DNA of 43,813 bases from an uncultured SAR116 cluster alpha proteobacterium (lineage in GTDB: Bacteria > Pseudomonadota > Alphaproteobacteria > Puniceispirillales > Marisalimonadaceae): the NCBI GenBank assembly GCA_902589185.1, contig CACIRZ010000009.1, positions 1 to 43,813 on the forward strand. Reading direction: 5' to 3'. The notes beneath the pieces are model-generated. The model was not told the DNA's origin. It did not search any database and worked only from the letters and a program-made list of their open reading frames with translations. Shown piece after piece: positions 18,440 through 27,963 of this stretch; the first letter of the stretch is position 1, and each line of letters opens with the position of its first letter. A program made the translations under genes and the position numbers.

Positions 18440-19189
18440 TTATATTACTTTTGCTTCATTTTTTAATTTATCAACTAATTCATCCACAGTTTTTAACATA
18501 ATTCCTGATTGACGTTTAGCAGGTTCCTCAACTTTTAAAATACTTAAATGTTTTTTTATTTCTATGTTTAGATCTTCAATCTTAATTTCGCTAATTGGCT
18601 TTTTCTTAGCTTTCATAATGTTTGGAAGGCTAGCATATCTGGGTTCATTTAATCGTAAGTCAGTGCTAATAACTGCAGGTAATGAAATTTCAATATTTTC
18701 AATTCCACCGTCAACTTCGCGGCTAACCTTGGCTGTTTTTCCTGAAATTTCCACTTTGCTTGCAAAAGTAGCTTGAGGCCAATCTAATAAGGCTGCAATC
18801 ATCTGACCAGTAGCATTCATATCATCGTCTATTGCTTGCTTACCTAAAATCATCAAATCGATATTTTCTTTTTTAGCAATAGATGAAATAATTTTTGCTA
18901 CGTTAAGTGGTTCAATATTATCGTTGGATTCAACAAAAATTCCTGAATCTGCACCCATTGCAAGAGCATTTCTTATAGTTTCTTGGACCTGAGATGCACC
19001 GATAGATATAGCTACAACCTCATTCGCTATTCCTTTTTCTTTTAATCTTAAAGCCTCTTCAACAGCTATTTCGTCAAAAGGGTTCATAGACATTTTAACA
19101 TTTTCTAATTCAACACCAGAATTATCATTTTTAACTCTGACTTTTACGTTATAGTCTACCACTCTTTTAACAGGCACTAAAATTTTCAA
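18440..19189 (-). CDS. etfB: Electron transfer flavoprotein subunit beta
   Basis: Partner of EtfA, binding AMP. It has 249 residues, usual length. The start [20 protein letters not shown] is characteristic, followed by [21 protein letters not shown] and [12 protein letters not shown], then [17 protein letters not shown] and a C-terminal [20 protein letters not shown], which holds the EtfB recognition segment. It lies 24 bases after the cobalamin adenosyltransferase gene, within the run yggT to etfA. Confidence 0.97.
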   Translation of the reverse strand: MKILVPVKRVVDYNVKVRVKNDNSGVELENVKMSMNPFDEIAVEEALRLKEKGIANEVVAISIGASQVQETIRNALAMGADSGIFVESNDNIEPLNVAKIISSIAKKENIDLMILGKQAIDDDMNATGQMIAALLDWPQATFASKVEISGKTAKVSREVDGGIENIEISLPAVISTDLRLNEPRYASLPNIMKAKKKPISEIKIEDLNIEIKKHLSILKVEEPAKRQSGIMLKTVDELVDKLKNEAKVI

Positions 19190-19213
19190 ACTAAACTCCC
19201 TTTCGTAAATAAA

Positions 19214-19807
19214 TTATTTTTGATTCAAACCTGGTATCCATAATACATCCTTTAGTCCATTTTCGTTTAAAACTCTACATAATACAAATAATAAATCAGA
19301 CAATCTATTCAAATAAATTAAAGATTGTATGTTTATATCTTCTATGCTTGAGAGTAAACTGACGTCTCTTTCAGCTCTTCTAGCTATTGTTCTTGACTGG
19401 TGTAGCAAAGTAGAGGCTTCAGACCCACCTGGTAAAATGAAGGAATTAAGAGGATTTAATGACTTATTATAATAGTCTATTTTATTTTCTATTTTATCAA
19501 TCTGTCCCTTTTTAATTCTAAGTGCTGGATACTTTTCTTTTTCTTTCGATATTGGTGTTGCTAAATCTGCACCTAAATCAAATAAATCATTTTGAATTTC
19601 TCTGATTAAATTTTTAATTTCAATATGAAGTAAGTTTGAATTTCCTTTGTTTAAGCAAAAGTATACCATTCCTAAGGAGGAATTTAATTCATCAACTGAA
19701 CCATATGCTTGTGGTCTAGGTGAGTGCTTTGGAACTCTACTTCCATCGGTTAACCCAGTTGACCCATCGTCCCCCGTTCGGGTATAAATTTTATTTAATT
19801 TAACCAT
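19214..19807 (-). CDS. PduO-type cob(I)alamin adenosyltransferase
   Basis: Transfers adenosyl from ATP to cob(I)alamin to make coenzyme B12. It has 197 residues. The N-terminal ATP loop is YTRTGDDGSTGL (residues 8-19), followed by YGSVDELNSSLG; the C-terminal helix has ARRAERDVSLL with the conserved Arg-x-x-Glu-Arg, then YLNRLSDLLFVLCR. This is the PduO/MMAB fold, not CobA. It overlaps the HIG1 gene by 8 bases, so the two are translationally linked. A cobalamin role agrees with cobS and cobT elsewhere in the window. Confidence 0.93.
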   Translation of the reverse strand: MVKLNKIYTRTGDDGSTGLTDGSRVPKHSPRPQAYGSVDELNSSLGMVYFCLNKGNSNLLHIEIKNLIREIQNDLFDLGADLATPISKEKEKYPALRIKKGQIDKIENKIDYYNKSLNPLNSFILPGGSEASTLLHQSRTIARRAERDVSLLSSIEDINIQSLIYLNRLSDLLFVLCRVLNENGLKDVLWIPGLNQK

Positions 19808-20003
19808 TGTAATATCTCTTATATATTAATAAGCATATAAAAATTAATATTGCTATAGCTTGAAAAATTATTCTGTATCTCATTAAAATATTGCTATGTG
19901 ACTTGTTGTATTCTCCACCTCTAGCCATTGTTATCAAGCCCCAAGCAAGAATAATAACCACTAATGTCATAGAAAGAAATAAAGTAATGTTAAACCAATC
20001 CAT
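19800..20003 (-). CDS. HIG1-domain twin-transmembrane protein
   Basis: Protein of 67 residues with two membrane helices (about 5-25 and 45-63) joined by a loop MARGGEYNKSHSNILMRYRI, matching the HIG1 consensus (G-G-E-x-N, then S-N-x-L-M-R-x-R). Mitochondrial relatives (Rcf1/HIGD) associate with respiratory complexes III and IV. In alphaproteobacteria the gene is commonly found between folD and the cobalamin adenosyltransferase, as here. The start ATG overlaps the folD stop by one base (TAATG). Function in bacteria is inferred from the mitochondrial relatives. Confidence 0.85.
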   Translation of the reverse strand: MDWFNITLFLSMTLVVIILAWGLITMARGGEYNKSHSNILMRYRIIFQAIAILIFICLLIYKRYYNG

Positions 20004-20923
20004 TATAAAATTCCTTCTAAAACATTAATAAAATCATTTTTTTTGTTAATATAGGCAGCCTTGACAGTATTATGCATTAAGCATGCAATTGTCATTGGCC
20101 CAACGCCACCTGGAACAGGGGTAATTTTTTTGGCAATTTTAAAAACTTTTTCAAATTTTACATCACCAACAAGTACTCGCTTAGTAATAGAATTATCATT
20201 ATTTTTACATTCTAATCTATTAATTCCAACATCTATTACAATAGCGCCTGGTTTAATAAATTTTTCATCAATCATTTCAGGAATACCCACTGCTACAATT
20301 AAGATGTCTGCTTTTCTGGTATGTTCTTGAATGTTGTTGCTTTTTGAATGAGTTATTGTCACTGAGCAGTCTGAAGATAGTAACAGTGACGCCATTGGTT
20401 TTCCAACAATGTTTGATCTCCCAATTATAACAGCGTTTTTCCCTTTTATATCTTTAATTTCGTGCTTCAACATGTAAAGACAGCCTAAGGGTGTGCATGG
20501 AATAAATTTTGGGTCCCCCATGAAAAGTTTACCGAAATTTTTTGGGTGAAACCCATCAACATCTTTTGATGGACTAATTAAATTAATTATCTTTTTTTCT
20601 GAAATATGTCTTGGAAGTGGAAGCTGTACAAGAATTCCATCCACATTTTGATCTTTATTTAGTGTTGAGATATGGTGTATTAATTCGTCTTCTGTAACAT
20701 CAGAACCAAGTAAGATTTCTTTAGATTCTATATCAATTTTTTTGGCTATTTGGATTTTATTTTTTACATATATTTTACTAGCGGGATTGTCTCCAACTAG
20801 TATGACAGTAAGGCATGGCTTACGATTAAAATTAACTAAAAATCCTTTGCTTAGAGGATGAATTTCTCCTAACAGTTTTTCAGCATACATCTTTCCATCA
20901 ATTATTTTATTTATAGTATTCAT
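20003..20923 (-). CDS. folD: Methylenetetrahydrofolate dehydrogenase / cyclohydrolase
   Basis: Bifunctional one-carbon enzyme interconverting 5,10-methylene-, methenyl- and 10-formyl-tetrahydrofolate with NADP. It has 306 residues. Visible are ILVGDNPASKIYVKNK with the catalytic lysine near 56, GILVQLPLPRHI, PSKDVDGFHPKNFGKL, PCTPLGCLYML, the NADP site VIIGRSNIVGKPMASLL, and PVPGGVGPMTIACLMHNT. It follows yggT by eight bases and overlaps the HIG1 gene start by one base. Confidence 0.96.
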   Translation of the reverse strand: MNTINKIIDGKMYAEKLLGEIHPLSKGFLVNFNRKPCLTVILVGDNPASKIYVKNKIQIAKKIDIESKEILLGSDVTEDELIHHISTLNKDQNVDGILVQLPLPRHISEKKIINLISPSKDVDGFHPKNFGKLFMGDPKFIPCTPLGCLYMLKHEIKDIKGKNAVIIGRSNIVGKPMASLLLSSDCSVTITHSKSNNIQEHTRKADILIVAVGIPEMIDEKFIKPGAIVIDVGINRLECKNNDNSITKRVLVGDVKFEKVFKIAKKITPVPGGVGPMTIACLMHNTVKAAYINKKNDFINVLEGIL

Positions 20924-20931
20924 TAATTAAT

Positions 20932-21216
20932 TTATAATCCTAACCTATAATCTTGTATTAAGTTTTTTAAAAAGCTCAATAAAAGAATAACAATCACAGG
21001 GGATAAATCTATTCCTGAAAGAGATGGTATATACTGTCTAATTTTTCCTAATAAAGGTTCATGCAAAGATATTAATGCTCTAAAAATTGTATTAATAATT
21101 TTGTTATAGCTATTAATCATTTGAAATTGGATTAGAAGGCTCATTATAACGTAAGCAAATAATGTATATAGGTAGAGTGTTATAATTTCATTTATCAAAA
21201 TCAAGAGAGCATTCAT
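20932..21216 (-). CDS. YggT-family membrane protein
   Basis: Protein of 94 residues with hydrophobic segments at about 10-32 and 70-88 and the YggT hallmark between them: SLHEPLLGKIRQYIPSLSGI followed by DLSPVIVILLL. YggT proteins are widespread inner-membrane proteins linked to osmotic tolerance or envelope and division functions, with no firm biochemical role. It is the first gene of a long minus-strand run (yggT, folD, HIG1, adenosyltransferase, etfB, etfA). A divergent promoter region (21217-21329) separates it from ynjB. Confidence 0.87.
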   Translation of the reverse strand: MNALLILINEIITLYLYTLFAYVIMSLLIQFQMINSYNKIINTIFRALISLHEPLLGKIRQYIPSLSGIDLSPVIVILLLSFLKNLIQDYRLGL

Positions 21217-21251
21217 AATTACATAACTATTTCTGTGTTGAGTATTTTGGA

Positions 21252-21291
21252 GATAGTAACTATCATTGATATTAATATATCTAATATCAAT
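21252..21291. promoter_or_regulatory. Paired palindromes between yggT and ynjB, possible operator
   Basis: Two adjacent inverted repeats lie in the 113-base divergent gap. One is GATAG-TAA-CTATC (21252-21264). The other has 10-base arms ATTGATATTA (21265-21274) and TAATATCAAT (21282-21291) around a 7-base spacer. They abut directly. No U-tract follows, so a terminator is unlikely; a repressor or activator site for the ynjB-ynjC genes or yggT is possible. Confidence 0.4.
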
Positions 21292-21329
21292 ATTTGTCTA
21301 TTCAAGAACAAACTTTGAGGTAAATCTAA

Positions 21330-22574
21330 ATGTATTTAAAATTGGCAGATAATTTAGCTAAAATAGTTTTAAGATGTTTTTTAGTTAGTATTTTTTTTAT
21401 AATTAGCCCTTACACCAATGCCACAGAAAAAAAGAATGATTGGGACACAAAAGCTAACAAAGTTTCTAGGCAAACAGTTTTTTTTCACGCATGGGGTGGC
21501 GCTAAGAATATTAACTCGTATATCAAATGGGCTTCAGATGAAATCAAAAAAAGATATAACATAACAGTTAAACACGTAAAAGTAACTGATACTGCTAATG
21601 TAGTAGCAAGAATTTTATCAGAAAAAAATGTTAAAAAAGATAACAATGGAGCTGTTGACTTAGTTTGGATTAATGGAGAAAATTTTTCAGTGATGAAGAA
21701 AAATAATATGCTTCATTCTGGAAATTGGATTAGAGACTTACCAAATTCTAAGTATTTAGATTTTGAAAATAACCTAAGTTTGTTAAATGATTTTGGGGTT
21801 CCCACAGAAGGTATGGAAATGCCTTGGGGAGTGTCACAATTAAATTTTTACTATGATAGTAAATACATTAAATCACCACCAAGATCAGCATCTGAATTAA
21901 AAGATTATATAATAAAAAATAAAGGAAGGTTTACTTTTCCTCAGCCACCAGATTTTACAGGGACTAGTTTTTTAAAACAAATTTTAATTGAGTTGATAGA
22001 TGATAAAAGATTGTTGAAATCAGAGTATATTATTCATAAGCATAAAGATACTCTAAGCCCATTATGGAAATGGTTAGATGAGACAACTCCTTATTTGTGG
22101 AGAGAAGGCAAAAATTACCCCCCTAATTATTTAGCTTTAACAGAATTAGTTGCAGAAAGAGAAATTGACATTGGAATGGCATTTAATATAGCACACGCTT
22201 CAAATGCAATTTCTGAAGGAAAGTTACCTAACACTGTAAGAAGTTACATACATAAAGACGGAACTCTTGCAAACGTTCATTTTTTAGCAATTCCATATAA
22301 TTCTGGAAAAAAAACTGCTTCTAAAATCTTTGTTAATTTCCTAATATCACCGGAAGCTCAATTAAAAAAACAAGATAAGACTTTATGGGGTGACCCAAGT
22401 GTTATTTCAGTAGCAAAATTAGATAAAAATTGGAAAAATAAATTTACTTCTCTTCCAAGAGGTGTTGCAACACTCTCAAATGAGGAGTTAACCATGAAAC
22501 TGGAGGAACCACATCCCTCCTGGGTTAAAATTATAGAAGAAGGGTGGATAGAAAAATATGGCTCAAATAATTAG
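21330..22574 (+). CDS. ynjB: YnjB-type ABC transporter substrate-binding protein
   Basis: Periplasmic solute-binding protein of the little-studied YnjBCD importer. It has 414 residues, with an N-terminal hydrophobic signal (about 13-27, cut likely near YTNA) and then FHAWGGAKNINSYIKWAS, AVDLVWINGENFSVMKK, PQPPDFTGTSFLKQ, PYLWREGKNYPPN, LANVHFLAIPYNSG, FLISPEAQLKKQ and TLWGDPSVIS, all closely matching E. coli YnjB. The ligand is not established; a small molecule or metal complex has been suggested for the family. The fused permease gene follows after seven bases. No ynjD ATPase follows. Confidence 0.88.
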   Translation: MYLKLADNLAKIVLRCFLVSIFFIISPYTNATEKKNDWDTKANKVSRQTVFFHAWGGAKNINSYIKWASDEIKKRYNITVKHVKVTDTANVVARILSEKNVKKDNNGAVDLVWINGENFSVMKKNNMLHSGNWIRDLPNSKYLDFENNLSLLNDFGVPTEGMEMPWGVSQLNFYYDSKYIKSPPRSASELKDYIIKNKGRFTFPQPPDFTGTSFLKQILIELIDDKRLLKSEYIIHKHKDTLSPLWKWLDETTPYLWREGKNYPPNYLALTELVAEREIDIGMAFNIAHASNAISEGKLPNTVRSYIHKDGTLANVHFLAIPYNSGKKTASKIFVNFLISPEAQLKKQDKTLWGDPSVISVAKLDKNWKNKFTSLPRGVATLSNEELTMKLEEPHPSWVKIIEEGWIEKYGSNN

Positions 22575-22581
22575 GTCATAA

Positions 22582-24267
22582 ATGGTAAATAATTTTTGCC
22601 GGCTCCTTTCCAAAGTTTCAATAGTCTTTATTGGAATAATTATCACTTTACCTATATTGTTTGGTTTTTTAGGTTTTTTTTTACCATCATTCAATTATTT
22701 GCCGACTTTAGGAAAAGGCGAACTTAACTTAAATTATTTCTATATTTCAATGAATATTCCAGGGATATATAAGTCAATATTATTGTCGATATTTACTGGT
22801 TTAGTTTCAACTGCTTTAGCTTTATTTTTTTCTCAAGTCATTCTTTTGTATTTTTTTAAAACTAAATTTTATAATTATCTAAAAATCATCATATCACCTT
22901 TAATTGCTCTACCACATATTACAATGGCTATTGGTTTAATTTTTCTTTTGTCTCCAAGTGGATTATTGTTAAGGTCTGTTTCACCTTGGTTAACAGGTTT
23001 TGATAGACCTCCGAACACTTATATATTTCCAGATGAATACGGTTTTATTTTAATATTAGGCCTTATGTTAAAAGAAATTCCATTCTTAATCTTGGTGTCT
23101 TTGTCAGCTTTGAAAGAGTTTTCTTCATCGAAATTTTTTGATATGGGCAAATCACTGCAGCATTCGAGTTTTTCTACTTGGTTTATATTAATATTTCCAA
23201 TCATTTACAAAAAAATTAGACTTGTTGTATTTATAATCATTGCATTTTCGTCATCAGTGGTTGATATGTCTTTACTTTTGGCACCATCAACTCCTTCCAC
23301 TTTATCAGTACGAATTTTGCAAATTTTTCAATCTTCAGATATGGATTCATTCTTTATAGCTTCAAATTTATCTTTAATTCAATTATTTTTAATTATAATT
23401 TTACTCATAGTTTGGATTTTTTTTGAGAAAATTATTAAATTAAAATTCTTCTATGTTTTTTTTATAAAAATCACTTCATTTAAATCTGAGTTTTTGAAAA
23501 TTGCTATTCTATGTTTTAGCGTAATTTTACTTTTATTATCTTTTATGGGTATAATTTGTTCTATATTATGGGGATTTAGTGAAAATTGGTACTTTCCAAA
23601 TTTTTTGCCAAATGATTTAAACATAGATAATTTTTTAAGTTTTTATTATCAGAATAAATCATTGATTTTAGTTTCTATATTTATTCCTTTGATGGTTTCA
23701 TTATTATCTATATCGTTAACAATTTTGTGGGTTGAATTATTAGACTATTTAAACATAACAAAAACTCAATTTGAACGGATTATATTTACTCCTTTATTTA
23801 TTCCCCAAATTTCTTTTTTGATTGGAATACAGAGCTTTATGATATTTTTTAATTTTAGTAGTTTTTTAATGCCACTCATATTTGTTCAATTATTTTACGT
23901 AATACCATATTGTTTTATCATACTTGCTCCAGCTATGAGAGAAGTTAAATCTGATTATATAAAAGTAGCTTCTAGTCTAGGAAAAAACAGATTAGGTAGG
24001 TTGTTTAAGATAAAAATTCCATTAGTCTTACCTTCTCTTATGACTTCATTCGCTATAGGCATGATAGTTTCTTTTGCTTTGTATGTACCTGTTTATTTTA
24101 TAGGAGCGGGCAGAGTTACAACTTTGACAGTCGAGGCTCTAAATTTAGCTTTGAGTGGTTCTAAACAAGACCTTGGCATTGCAACATTTTTCCAAATATT
24201 GTTTCCAACCTTATTATTGTTCACTATAGCCTTTATAAATAGAAAAACTATAAAGTGGCAAATTTAA
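22582..24267 (+). CDS. ynjC: YnjC-type fused ABC transporter permease
   Basis: Inner-membrane permease of 561 residues with about twelve helices, made of two fused halves as in YnjC. Each half has a cytoplasmic EAA-like coupling loop: MGKSLQHSSFSTWFILIFP near residues 192-210, and VASSLGKNRLGRLFKIKIP near 463-481. These contact the ATPase, but no ATPase gene is adjacent. Very rich in Phe, Ile and Leu, as expected of membrane protein in AT-rich DNA. It partners with the YnjB-like protein just upstream. Confidence 0.87.
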   Translation: MVNNFCRLLSKVSIVFIGIIITLPILFGFLGFFLPSFNYLPTLGKGELNLNYFYISMNIPGIYKSILLSIFTGLVSTALALFFSQVILLYFFKTKFYNYLKIIISPLIALPHITMAIGLIFLLSPSGLLLRSVSPWLTGFDRPPNTYIFPDEYGFILILGLMLKEIPFLILVSLSALKEFSSSKFFDMGKSLQHSSFSTWFILIFPIIYKKIRLVVFIIIAFSSSVVDMSLLLAPSTPSTLSVRILQIFQSSDMDSFFIASNLSLIQLFLIIILLIVWIFFEKIIKLKFFYVFFIKITSFKSEFLKIAILCFSVILLLLSFMGIICSILWGFSENWYFPNFLPNDLNIDNFLSFYYQNKSLILVSIFIPLMVSLLSISLTILWVELLDYLNITKTQFERIIFTPLFIPQISFLIGIQSFMIFFNFSSFLMPLIFVQLFYVIPYCFIILAPAMREVKSDYIKVASSLGKNRLGRLFKIKIPLVLPSLMTSFAIGMIVSFALYVPVYFIGAGRVTTLTVEALNLALSGSKQDLGIATFFQILFPTLLLFTIAFINRKTIKWQI

Positions 24268-24339
24268 TTTTAACTAGATTACTTGATTAGCTAATCTAAA
24301 TCTTCTATAGAATTTAAAACAAAAAATTAGGAGTGCATT

Positions 24340-24897
24340 TTGTCTAATACATCAGCGTTTAAGGGCAAAAAAATTGCTGTGATGGTAGCAAGTGGTTTTA
24401 ATGAAGAACAATTTTTAATAATACAGAAAACAATTTTAGCTGCTGAAGGTTCTTACACTATAATTTCTCGAGATATTGGAACGACTAGTGGTTGGGCATC
24501 AGAGAAATGGGGATTATCTTATCCTGTTGATCAACCAGTTTCTGAGACATTGGCTATAGATTTTGATGCTTTAATTGTGCCAGGTGGAGCAAATCAAATA
24601 GAAACTTTGAGCAATGATCTTCATGTAAGAAGAATTTTAAGGGCTTTTTTAAGAGAAAATGAACCAGTTGCTTTGGCAGGTGTTTCCTCAATTTTACTTA
24701 CAACCATAGATGCCGCGAAAGGTAGAAAAGTTGCCGCATCAGATGCGGATAGTGCTCTTTTAATTGCTGCTGGTGCAGAGATTATTGATAAACCAACGGT
24801 TAGAGATAACAATTTGATAAGCGCAACCAGCGGTGAGTCAGGTATTTCTGATCTTTTAGAAATGCTTGCGCAAGCTATAAAAGAAAATAATAAATAA
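24340..24897 (+). CDS. DJ-1/PfpI-like protein lacking the nucleophilic cysteine
   Basis: Class I glutamine-amidotransferase-like fold, 185 residues. The N-terminal GKKIAVMVASGFNEEQFLII has the family glutamate. The central FDALIVPGGANQIETL is typical of the DJ-1/PfpI and large-catalase C-terminal domains. The nucleophile elbow, normally A-x-C-H/N-G, reads VALAGVSSILL: the cysteine is replaced by Ala/Gly, so the classic protease, glyoxalase or deglycase chemistry is not expected. It resembles the non-catalytic domain at the end of large catalases. The start is TTG at 24340 with AGGAG at 24329-24333. Confidence 0.78.
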   Translation: MSNTSAFKGKKIAVMVASGFNEEQFLIIQKTILAAEGSYTIISRDIGTTSGWASEKWGLSYPVDQPVSETLAIDFDALIVPGGANQIETLSNDLHVRRILRAFLRENEPVALAGVSSILLTTIDAAKGRKVAASDADSALLIAAGAEIIDKPTVRDNNLISATSGESGISDLLEMLAQAIKENNK

Positions 24898-24910
24898 AAG
24901 AGGAAGTGAA

Positions 24911-25102
24911 ATGGGGCAAATGAATAAAATTAGTCCTTGTGTTGGAGTTTGCTCAATTGATCCTAAAAGTAATTTATGTTTAGGATGTCTTCGTTCGTCA
25001 GACGAAATCGCTATTTGGCCACTGATAGATAATCAAAAAGCTTTAGAGATTATGAAAGAGATCAAAAACAGAACTCATAATAAATTTAATTCTAATTTAT
25101 AG
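24911..25102 (+). CDS. DUF1289 cysteine-rich small protein
   Basis: Protein of 63 residues with the DUF1289 pattern [20 protein letters not shown] followed by a helix (SSDEIAIW...[11 protein letters not shown]). Four cysteines (near 10, 14, 23, 26) probably bind zinc or an iron-sulfur cluster; the function is unknown. SD is GAGGAAG just upstream of the ATG at 24911. Ten bases separate it from aspS. Confidence 0.85.
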   Translation: MGQMNKISPCVGVCSIDPKSNLCLGCLRSSDEIAIWPLIDNQKALEIMKEIKNRTHNKFNSNL

Positions 25103-25112
25103 GAATTTTCAA

Positions 25113-26879
25113 ATGCATAAATATAGAACTCATAAATGTAATGAATTAAGAATTGAAAACGTTAACGACCAGGTAAAGTTATCAGGCTGGGTTCATAGAA
25201 AGAGGGATCATGGACAACTAATATTCATAGACCTTAGAGATCATTACGGATTAACACAAGTCGTTGTTGATTCATCAAATAAGAATTTTTCTATTTTTGA
25301 GAGCCTACCTTTAGAAAGTGTAATAACGGTATCAGGAATAGTTGTGGAAAGATCAGATGAAACGATTAATGATAATTTACCAACAGGTAGAATCGAAATT
25401 AACTTGTCAGAATTAGAAATTATCTCCCAATCAAAAGCATTACCTCTGCAAGTAAATTCAGATGAAGATTATGGTGAAGAAACTAGATTAAAATTCAGAT
25501 ATTTAGACCTGAGAAGAAGTAGGCCTCATCAAAATATTGTCTTAAGATCTAACGTTATTCAAACCATTAGAAATAAAATGTTAGAGTTAGGATTTGTAGA
25601 ATTTCAAACACCAATTTTAACTGCTTCTAGCCCAGAAGGTGCAAGAGATTTTTTGGTTCCTTCTAGACTTAATAAAGGGAAGTTCTATGCTTTACCTCAA
25701 GCTCCTCAGCAGTTTAAACAACTCATAATGGTTTCTGGTTTTGATAAATATTTTCAAATAGCGCCATGTTTTAGAGATGAAGACAGTAGAGCTGACAGAT
25801 CACCAGGAGAATTTTATCAGCTTGATTTAGAAATGTCTTATGTTGAACAAGAAGATGTTTTTCAGGCTGTAGAGCCTGTGATTAAAGAAGTTTTTAAAAA
25901 ATATTCAGACAAAAGCATTGATGAGTTTTTTCAAAAAATTACTTACAAAGACTCAATGTTAAAATATGGGAATGACAAACCTGACTTGAGATTTGCTCTT
26001 GAGATTCAAGATGTAACAGATATTTTTAGAAATTCTGGTTTTACTATTTTTGCAAAATCAATTGAAAATGGATCTGTAGTAAGAGCTGTTCCTGGTCCAA
26101 ATTGTGGTTCACGATCGGTTGCTGATAGAATGAATAGTTGGGCCCAAGGAGAAGGTGCGCCTGGAATGGGATATATTATTTTTAGTGAAAACACTGCTAA
26201 AGGACCAATTGCAAATGCATTGGGAATTGAAAAAGCTCTTGAAATGAAGTCCTTATTTAACCTTAATGATGGAGATGCTTTATTCTTTTCTTGTGCATCA
26301 GAAAGTGAAGCAGCTAATTTAGCAGGAAAAGCCCGAGTTAAAATTGCAACAGATAGAGAACTAATTGAAAAAAATATATTTAAATTTTGTTGGATAGTTG
26401 ATTACCCCATGTTTGAAAAAGACGAAAATACTGGCAAAATAGAATTTTCTCATAATCCTTTTTCTATGCCACAAGGAGGTATGGAAGCATTGTTGAATGA
26501 AAATCCACTTGATATTCTCGCATATCAATATGACTTAGTTTGTAATGGAATTGAGCTTTCATCTGGTGCTATAAGAAATCATGTTCCTGAAATAATGTAT
26601 AAAGCTTTCGAAATTGCAGGTCACAAGCCCGAGGTTGTTGACAATAAATTCCCAGCCATGATTAATGCTTTTAAATTTGGTGCACCTCCTCATGGAGGTA
26701 TAGCTCCAGGTATTGATCGTATTGTAATGTTATTAGCTGATGAACCAAATATAAGAGAAGTAATTTTATTTCCAATGACTGGTAAAGCAGAAGATTTGAT
26801 GATGAACGCACCAAACGAAATAAACGAACTTCAATTAAAAGAATTAGGTATTAAATTAGACAAAAAACACCAAACTTAA
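25113..26879 (+). CDS. aspS: Aspartyl-tRNA synthetase, probably non-discriminating
   Basis: Class IIb synthetase of 588 residues, bacterial type with GAD insertion. The N-terminal OB-fold begins near [20 protein letters not shown]. Motif 1 region is [20 protein letters not shown]; motif 2 is [20 protein letters not shown]; the GAD domain carries [11 protein letters not shown] and [11 protein letters not shown]; motif 3 is [20 protein letters not shown]. The DHG in the OB-fold (His at 33, where E. coli has Leu 30) is the form reported for non-discriminating AspRS that also charges tRNA-Asn for later amidation by GatCAB. That specificity call is inference. It shares a TTAA stop with the convergent ctaA. 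Confidence 0.96.
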   Translation: MHKYRTHKCNELRIENVNDQVKLSGWVHRKRDHGQLIFIDLRDHYGLTQVVVDSSNKNFSIFESLPLESVITVSGIVVERSDETINDNLPTGRIEINLSELEIISQSKALPLQVNSDEDYGEETRLKFRYLDLRRSRPHQNIVLRSNVIQTIRNKMLELGFVEFQTPILTASSPEGARDFLVPSRLNKGKFYALPQAPQQFKQLIMVSGFDKYFQIAPCFRDEDSRADRSPGEFYQLDLEMSYVEQEDVFQAVEPVIKEVFKKYSDKSIDEFFQKITYKDSMLKYGNDKPDLRFALEIQDVTDIFRNSGFTIFAKSIENGSVVRAVPGPNCGSRSVADRMNSWAQGEGAPGMGYIIFSENTAKGPIANALGIEKALEMKSLFNLNDGDALFFSCASESEAANLAGKARVKIATDRELIEKNIFKFCWIVDYPMFEKDENTGKIEFSHNPFSMPQGGMEALLNENPLDILAYQYDLVCNGIELSSGAIRNHVPEIMYKAFEIAGHKPEVVDNKFPAMINAFKFGAPPHGGIAPGIDRIVMLLADEPNIREVILFPMTGKAEDLMMNAPNEINELQLKELGIKLDKKHQT

Positions 26880-27886
26880 TTAATTCTAATCATATTCAAT
26901 CTATGCATTATAATTGTAAGAAATATGAATAAAATAACTGCTCCAGTTTGATGAAGAGCTCCTAAGTAAATCGGAACCATATTAATTAAGGTAAATATAC
27001 CTAAGAAAAATTGGAAACATACTAATGCACTCATAAACAGGGAGTATTTCTTAACAATTCCATCACTACTTTGTTTATAGTTTCTGTAGCAATATATCAG
27101 AACACATATTGTAGTGAATAAAGCTATATGTCTGTGATGAAACTGAGCTGATGCAGGATTTTCAAATGGATCTAAAAATCCATTTTCACCATAATTTTCT
27201 GGGATAAAACTATATCCCATTAAAGGGTATTCGTTGTACATCAAGCCTGCGTCCATTCCAGCAACAAATGCACCAGCGATAATTGTTGTAAATAAAAAAC
27301 AAAAAATTATGAAACTGAAGTCTAATTTAATTTTAGAGTGACCATTCTTAAATTCTAATAAAGTCCAAATTAAAAGAAATAATATTAACAATGCATTAGA
27401 TAAATGGACAGCCAAACGATATTGTGAAACTGTAGGATCATTTACAAGACCAGACTTTACCATCCACCAGCCTATGATTGCTTGTAAACTACCTAAAAAC
27501 AAAATAGTTAATAATTTTAGTAAAATTGAATTTGGAATTTTATTATACAAATAAAAAATAATTAACGGAATAATAAAAACGATTCCAATTAACCTTCCCC
27601 ATAATCTGTGAAAGTATTCCCAAAAAAATATCTTTTTGAATTCTATGATGCTCATTCCTTGATTTTTAAAAATATATTCTGGCGAGCTCATGTAAAGTGA
27701 GAAAACTCTTTTCCATTCTTCATCAGTAATAGGTGGTAAAAACCCCCAAATTGGTCTCCATTCAACCATTGATAAACCAGAATCTGTCAACCTAGTAATA
27801 CCGCCGATTAGTATCATTAGAACTACCATTACAATAGTAGTGTACAGCCATGTATTTATATATGTTTGATTTGAAATAGAATTCAT
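26876..27886 (-). CDS. ctaA: Heme A synthase (COX15/CtaA type)
   Basis: Integral membrane enzyme oxidising the C8 methyl of heme O to the formyl of heme A for aa3-type cytochrome oxidase. It has 336 residues and about eight helices. Visible are the N-terminal [19 protein letters not shown], the first heme-ligand region [42 protein letters not shown], then [14 protein letters not shown] and [13 protein letters not shown] in the second half. This is the eukaryote/alphaproteobacterial COX15 length, not the shorter Bacillus form. No oxidase genes are nearby. Confidence 0.93.
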   Translation of the reverse strand: MNSISNQTYINTWLYTTIVMVVLMILIGGITRLTDSGLSMVEWRPIWGFLPPITDEEWKRVFSLYMSSPEYIFKNQGMSIIEFKKIFFWEYFHRLWGRLIGIVFIIPLIIFYLYNKIPNSILLKLLTILFLGSLQAIIGWWMVKSGLVNDPTVSQYRLAVHLSNALLILFLLIWTLLEFKNGHSKIKLDFSFIIFCFLFTTIIAGAFVAGMDAGLMYNEYPLMGYSFIPENYGENGFLDPFENPASAQFHHRHIALFTTICVLIYCYRNYKQSSDGIVKKYSLFMSALVCFQFFLGIFTLINMVPIYLGALHQTGAVILFIFLTIIMHRLNMIRIN

Positions 27887-27963
27887 TGTTAATTAATGCT
27901 TTTTTTATGTATATGTGATGTTTTATCTTAAAAGCAATATTTTAAATATTTTTTTTATTTAAT

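Noticed and set aside
24276-24298. Hairpin TAGATTA/TAATCTA and the palindrome GATTAGCTAATC after ynjC, considered as a terminator
   Set aside because: The stem is short and AT-rich with no T-run after it; chance palindromes are common at this base composition.
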